Assembly: GCF_004337985.1 (NCBI RefSeq)
Contig: NC_043742.1
Span: forward strand, 6,218,389 to 6,282,388
Reading direction: 5' to 3'
Origin: Pyricularia pennisetigena
Lineage: Eukaryota > Ascomycota > Sordariomycetes > Magnaporthales > Pyriculariaceae
DNA: 64,000 nt
Made by a program: the position numbers and the translations under genes. The notes beneath the pieces were generated by a model. The model had not been told where the DNA came from. It did no database searches and saw only the letters and a list, made by a program, of their open reading frames with translations. This document shows positions 59,149-64,000 of this stretch, piece by piece (the first letter of the stretch is position 1; each line of letters begins with the position of its first letter).

Positions 59149-60713
59149 CGTAAGCTTGTAGCTGAGATGAATATGCTACTGATGCACTCACACCCTTACG
59201 AACGTGCAGGCCATGTCAATGGAAAGACAGTAAGGGAAAAGGAAGGAAGGAAGAAAGAAAAAAAGAACACGCGCAAAGACAGAGAGACACACCGGAACAA
59301 CGGCTCCCTTCACACATCCCGCTGTCACGAGAGCATGCTGATGCGCCAGGTCATCATCATAGCCAAACCCGGACTTTTTTTTATTTTTTATTATCTTGCC
59401 TCGAAGAAACAGGAGATAGCAATCCAGCGCACGTTTCGAACTCAAGAGAAAAAGACGGCTTCTCCCTTGCTGCTGAGTTGTCTCTTTCCTAACCGCTCTA
59501 GCCAAAAGGGCCTCGTGTCTTTTAGCGTTGCCCGGCGGGACGTGACGAAAAAGAATAGTGGAAAACTGGTGCAACGAGCTAGCGGCGAGCCTACTTGGAA
59601 CAGGGAAAAAAAAGAAGCGTGACTAGTTTAGGGTTCTGTGCGCCTTGCGTTAAAATGCAAGTCTGGTGTAATGCGAAAAGGGTCCTGTCTTGACCAAAAG
59701 AAAGGACGACGTTTTTTTTTTTGGAGGGGGGAACTAAAGTTCCCACGGGCATGACGATAACGAGCAGGACACTGCATAACAAACAACTAAAAACTGCAAA
59801 CTAGGAAAGGCTCCCTCGGGCACATTTACCGGACGATCCGAGCATGCACGACCGACTAAACCGACGGTTCAACAAACAAAAAGAAAAAGAAAAAAAAAAA
59901 AAAAAAACAAGAGTCACACAAACTATACTATTATTCGTGAAAGGACCCAAAAAAGGACGCGCCCACGGGAGCTTACAGTCATACAGTGGCAAGATGTGGG
60001 AGTCAGTACAAAGCGCGGACAGCTGAGAAGGGGGGCTATGCATGGGTCTTGCGTCAGAACAAGGGAAAAAAACGAGAAAGAAAGAAAGGGAAACTGGGAA
60101 TGCCAGCGTTGACCGTCAAAACGTCAAAACGCCGGCGCCGATTTGGTCGGACTCGTCGGGGCAATTTTCCTATTCTGCTTGCGCGACCAATGACCTCGTT
60201 TCGATGACTGACAAGCAAGCGCGAAAGAGGTGATCGATGACTGACTTTGACTATCATGGTTCTGTGCGTGGGTATCATCATCACGGGGATTAAGTCGCTA
60301 TATTGCGACAAAACCCATGTTTCCACTTAATGCACTTGTGAAATTCGCACTGGTACGTGAACTAAACCCAGTAGTACTTGGTGATACCATACCACTTGTA
60401 TAGGCGCACACCGCCGCTGAACTATTTCGAAGATGCCCAATGGTGGCAGGAGAACCCGTAGAACAACATGAAAACGATAGAAACCGCACAGACATATCGG
60501 GAATGGATCATCAGCATCAATGACGTTCCCAGCCGTTTGCCACAAAAGCCGCATATCATTAGTTGTGGAGGATCCCAAGGCGGGGTTTGGAACATGTTCC
60601 AGACATCCGGAGGCAAAATAGGGGTTCTTCTTTCATGCCTCTTCTCGCCTGGTCTTGACTTTGCTTGTTGCGAGATGAAAATTAGGCACGGTGTAAAAAG
60701 AGGGACATGGTTG

Positions 60714-60740
60714 TCAACAAGAACAACAACAACAACAACG
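60714..60740. repeat. CAA trinucleotide repeat
   Basis: Tandem CAA/AAC units with few interruptions, in non-coding sequence; a related CAACAT repeat follows at about 61080-61106. Confidence 0.85.
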
Positions 60741-60968
60741 ACGGCAACAAGCGAACAACAACATGGTGTTTCCGATGCAATCGTCGACCGGCTGTTTGTG
60801 CATATCTCGTAAGCTGGCCGGGGATTTGTTGCATGTCTCTCTGTCTGATGTCGGCCGTGCCTTGAGTGTTGGTTTTACATACTGACTAGGAAGGGGTCAT
60901 ATTCCGAGCGTGCTAAGGACCCCTGAGTTATCAGTTGTTTGTCAGAGCAGCATTTCGGTTCGCAGCAG

Positions 60969-60999
<31 letters not shown>
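60969..60999. repeat. A31 homopolymer
   Basis: Thirty-one consecutive A in the gene-poor tract, ended by C at 61000. Confidence 0.9.
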
Positions 61000-61000
<1 letters not shown>

Positions 61001-64000
61001 ATGATTCCACTTAATAATATCAGAACATGTCTGACGAGGGGGTTTTGTTTGAGGGGTTTGCAAGGGGTCAAACAATAGGCAACAACATCAACATCAACAT
61101 CAACAAAGCACAAACACGCATTCCAAGTACGACGTGATCACTCGGTACTGTAAATGTGCTGTTGAACAACAACGGATCGGATGGTAAAACCCCGTCAACC
61201 ACGTCCAAGCTTGGTGTCGGGCTGATGATATGTGGCGCTGTCCTAAAGTCAGGCACCCCAGGCACAAGGTCGCTCGCGCTCTCTTTCCCTCTCATCGTTG
61301 TGGCTGAAACATGAAGAACATCCATGTCTCTTGCTCATCCTTGCTTTGCCCTCGCTCATCATGCCCTTGAACGCCTGTCGACGCGAGAGATCATCGGCAG
61401 GGGGGTTGCGATGGTTCTTGAACCGAACCATCAAACACACCGCCCGCAACATCTCGTTACCAACTACCAGTTGTGTTATGTACGATAAGATAATGCTTGG
61501 CAAGTTCCTTTGTCTGGTCCCGCTAGATCTCAATGCGTCCTTGTCTTGTTCTTGTTCGACAGTGAGCTCTTTTTTTTTGCTTGTCTGTTATGAGCCGGCC
61601 GCCAAGACTAAGACCATAAGAGTAACTGATCAACATCTGAAACGATTGCGCTGGAAGAACCCAGCTTGAGACCTTTTGCGTGGGGGCTTTGACGGAACAG
61701 ACCAGGCGCGCCTTATTTTTTTCATCGAGGGACAAAACACGTAACCATCAGATCACCCAGGTGTCGAAACGCTACAGGCTGAAGCAGTCCTGGCCCCAGG
61801 GTAATCGACAAGACGCGCATACTCCGACATGCGATTTTGCAAACATTCCCATGTAGGCGAATCAAAACCTGCGGGAGCTGGTGTGTTAGTTTAGCCCCGG
61901 CCGGGGCTTGGCCGACAAAACGGATGCGGAACGAAGGCAGCCGGTAATACGGGCTTTTTGCGGGAGTAGGAAGGAGAACAACGCCCCCCGTCCAATGCGC
62001 ATGTCCATCCCCCTTTCCATCGAAACATACCTGCCCAAGATACTTGGTAGTATCATCTTTCGAGGGCTATCGTAGTCTAGTCAGTCGCAAGTGCTTATGC
62101 ACATTCATCAATCAAGAATCGACGCAGACTGGCGACGATTATTATTATTATTACTATTGTTTTTTTTTACTTCCTCGACGGCCCTTAGCCTAGAGTTGCC
62201 CCTCTTGGGCGAGCTGTGGTGCGACTACGCTTCCCGTCAGTCCAGTGTACCTCAGTTTACTATAGACTCGTCTGGCCAGACCGACTAGAGAGAAAGAAAA
62301 AAAAAATCAACCGACTCACCCCCGCGGCGTCATGGAGATGTCCACGAAAGTGAAAAAGCCGAGCTGAGAAAGAGCTTCATGCACAAGGATCAACATTAAC
62401 AGGTACAGCGTAAAATAAGTGGAGGCTAGCGCGAACGTCGGATCGCCGATATGATGTCGCTAGCAATCACAAGATTGAGCTAAGGCGCGGGGAACATAAT
62501 AGCAAGAAAGTATTTACTAAAAAAAAAAAAAAAACTGTCAGTCGATTATGAGAAGAAAGAAGCGCAGAATGAAAAGTGGAAAAAAAAAAGAAACAATTAA
62601 CGAGACACAAGCCTCTGAAAGCCCGAATATGCCTCAAACCCGCTCAAAACGTCACCGCTCATCAGCCCATCGCGGCACGAAAAAAAAATAAAAATATGAG
62701 AAAAGCAAACCATGGACTTCCTAGTGAATCATGCTATTGCAATTAACCACAGTGGTAACCAGAGTGGGAAAGAAAGAAAGCAACCGTCTGAGGTTCGTCT
62801 GCCCAGTGAGGAAAGGGAGGGCCCGACACACGGACCACAGCCTACTCGCTACCTACGTACTTACCACTTGCAATGTAGTACTGTACGCTGCCAATACCAC
62901 CTACAGTAAGCTGAATTGCTATAGTACTTGTACGTCCTGGGAAAAAAGCAACTTGGCGACTTGGATGGGCACAACTCGGCACTCCATCTTGGTTCGTGGG
63001 CCTTGTGCCTGCGCTATTTTCCTTTGTCAGCTACCTCGAGGCCCACATGCATCGTGTCATAGCCTCTCCCTGTACCAAGTTTTGAAAGTTGAGGCTCGAT
63101 GCTACTCTAATACATACGGATACAAGGTACTGCCGGGCCCGAGTAATATCGAAAAATTGCTAGCACGAATGTGCCAATCACTGGTGAACGCAACTTTGCG
63201 TCTTGTATCCGTCAGAAAAACAATCACGACTGGCAGTGGTCAGGTACGCACTCGAGCATCCCGCTGTCAACCACGGTGACCCAAGTTGGAACGAAGGTGC
63301 ATTACCAAAACCTCGAAAATTAAGGTGTGGATGGGGTGCCTGCTCCCATTGCGACCCTCACCCGAGGGAAAGTCACAATCTACCCTCAAAGCAGACTTAA
63401 TATCCCGTAATAAAACAAAGATCGGCTGGCGTGACATGAAGAATCTGCAAGATCCCCATTGTCCTGCCCTAAGCAGAAATGCCAATTTGCGCCATCGCCA
63501 AAGAAACCATACCGTCCCCATAAGGAAAACGTTAAGAAATTAGGCGAAGATTACTGTCCCATTGGTGATGGGGCACGTTCTGGCCGGCCGCTGAAAAAGC
63601 AGGAAAAAGAGTACTGTACTGCTGTTACCTTTCGCGCCCCGTAATACGAGATTATCGGCTGCGACTCTGTAGAGTGGGACTCGAAGGACGGGAAGGGGAA
63701 TCTCGGTGCGGTGCACCCAAACCAAAGAAAAAAAACAAAAAACAAAAAAAACAAAAAAAAAAACAAATTGAGACCGGATTTGGGTGGGCATCACGAACCA
63801 TTGAGCGAGCGCAAATGAACACCTTCAGAGATGAACAAATAGACAAGAAGAATCAAAGAAAGTTTGCGAAAAAGGTGGGCTCGTGTGACCCGCTCTTTTG
63901 CCAACGTCCAAATCTGCAAGCCATTTTTCCCGAAACCAAGCACTCGTGCCCAATAATTCAAGGTCCCACAGGTGAGCCAGAAAAAAAAGATGAAAAAAAA

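Larger units (their letters stand above)
52604..64000. other. 11.4 kb gene-poor tract
   Basis: No coding gene, tRNA or transposon protein can be supported. Open stretches are short, overlap in several frames and lack codon bias (for example 53861-54418 on + against 53849-54331 on -). The tract is rich in poly(A)/poly(T), A/G- and C/T-rich runs and microsatellites. It may be the regulatory region or a long spliced leader of a gene to the right, or encode non-coding RNA. Confidence 0.6.

Noticed and set aside
1..64000. CRISPR arrays, prokaryotic operons, viral or transposon proteins
   Set aside because: None is seen; spliced genes and family content identify a fungal nuclear chromosome. No transposase, reverse transcriptase or integrase motif was found in the frames read.

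Overview
The window comes from a filamentous ascomycete, most likely Sordariomycetes, order Magnaporthales. The evidence is short GT-AG introns with CTAAC/CTGAC-type branch sites, GC-rich exons in AT-richer spacers full of poly(A)/poly(T) tracts, and a 172-residue scytalone dehydratase that closely resembles, from memory, the Pyricularia oryzae enzyme but differs at many positions. About 20 spliced protein genes can be supported. They are on both strands, do not form operons, and are mostly housekeeping.

1-20 kb: the 5' part of a putative GTPBP-type GTPase (-); a ZIP zinc transporter (-) with a cluster of CAAGGT zinc-response-like motifs upstream; MDM10 of the ERMES/SAM complexes (-); a 93-residue membrane protein built from three small exons (+); scytalone dehydratase of DHN-melanin synthesis (+); a kinesin-6-like motor (-); an unrecognised acidic nuclear-type protein (+); and an Mpv17/PMP22-family membrane protein (+).

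20-38 kb: phosphoglycerate kinase (+); proteasome subunit SEM1/DSS1 (-, three exons); IML2 (+); a divergent pair of an HpcH/HpaI aldolase (-) and an aspartate aminotransferase-family enzyme (+) that share one 0.7 kb promoter; ATG33-like protein (-); an unrecognised coiled-coil protein (+); and a MYND zinc-finger protein (-).

38-53 kb: a secreted Cys-rich, probably GPI-anchored protein (-); an AA11-type lytic polysaccharide monooxygenase (-); a WD-repeat protein resembling the TFIIIC Tfc6/Sfc6 subunit (+); a PAQR/Izh membrane receptor (-) with an assembly gap inside an intron; TMA7 (-, three tiny exons); and PRP4 pre-mRNA-processing kinase (+), whose fourth intron is 998 nt long.

52.6-64 kb: 11.4 kb with no supportable coding gene, rich in homopolymer and simple repeats. 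It may be a long regulatory or untranslated region of a gene to the right.

Mitochondrial function recurs (MDM10, Mpv17 family, ATG33-like, IML2), but nothing shows these genes act as a cluster. The most testable ideas are the zinc-response cluster, the aldolase-aminotransferase module, the long PRP4 intron and the 11 kb gene-poor tract. All gene models were derived by hand from splice signals and family conservation. No alignment or database search was run.
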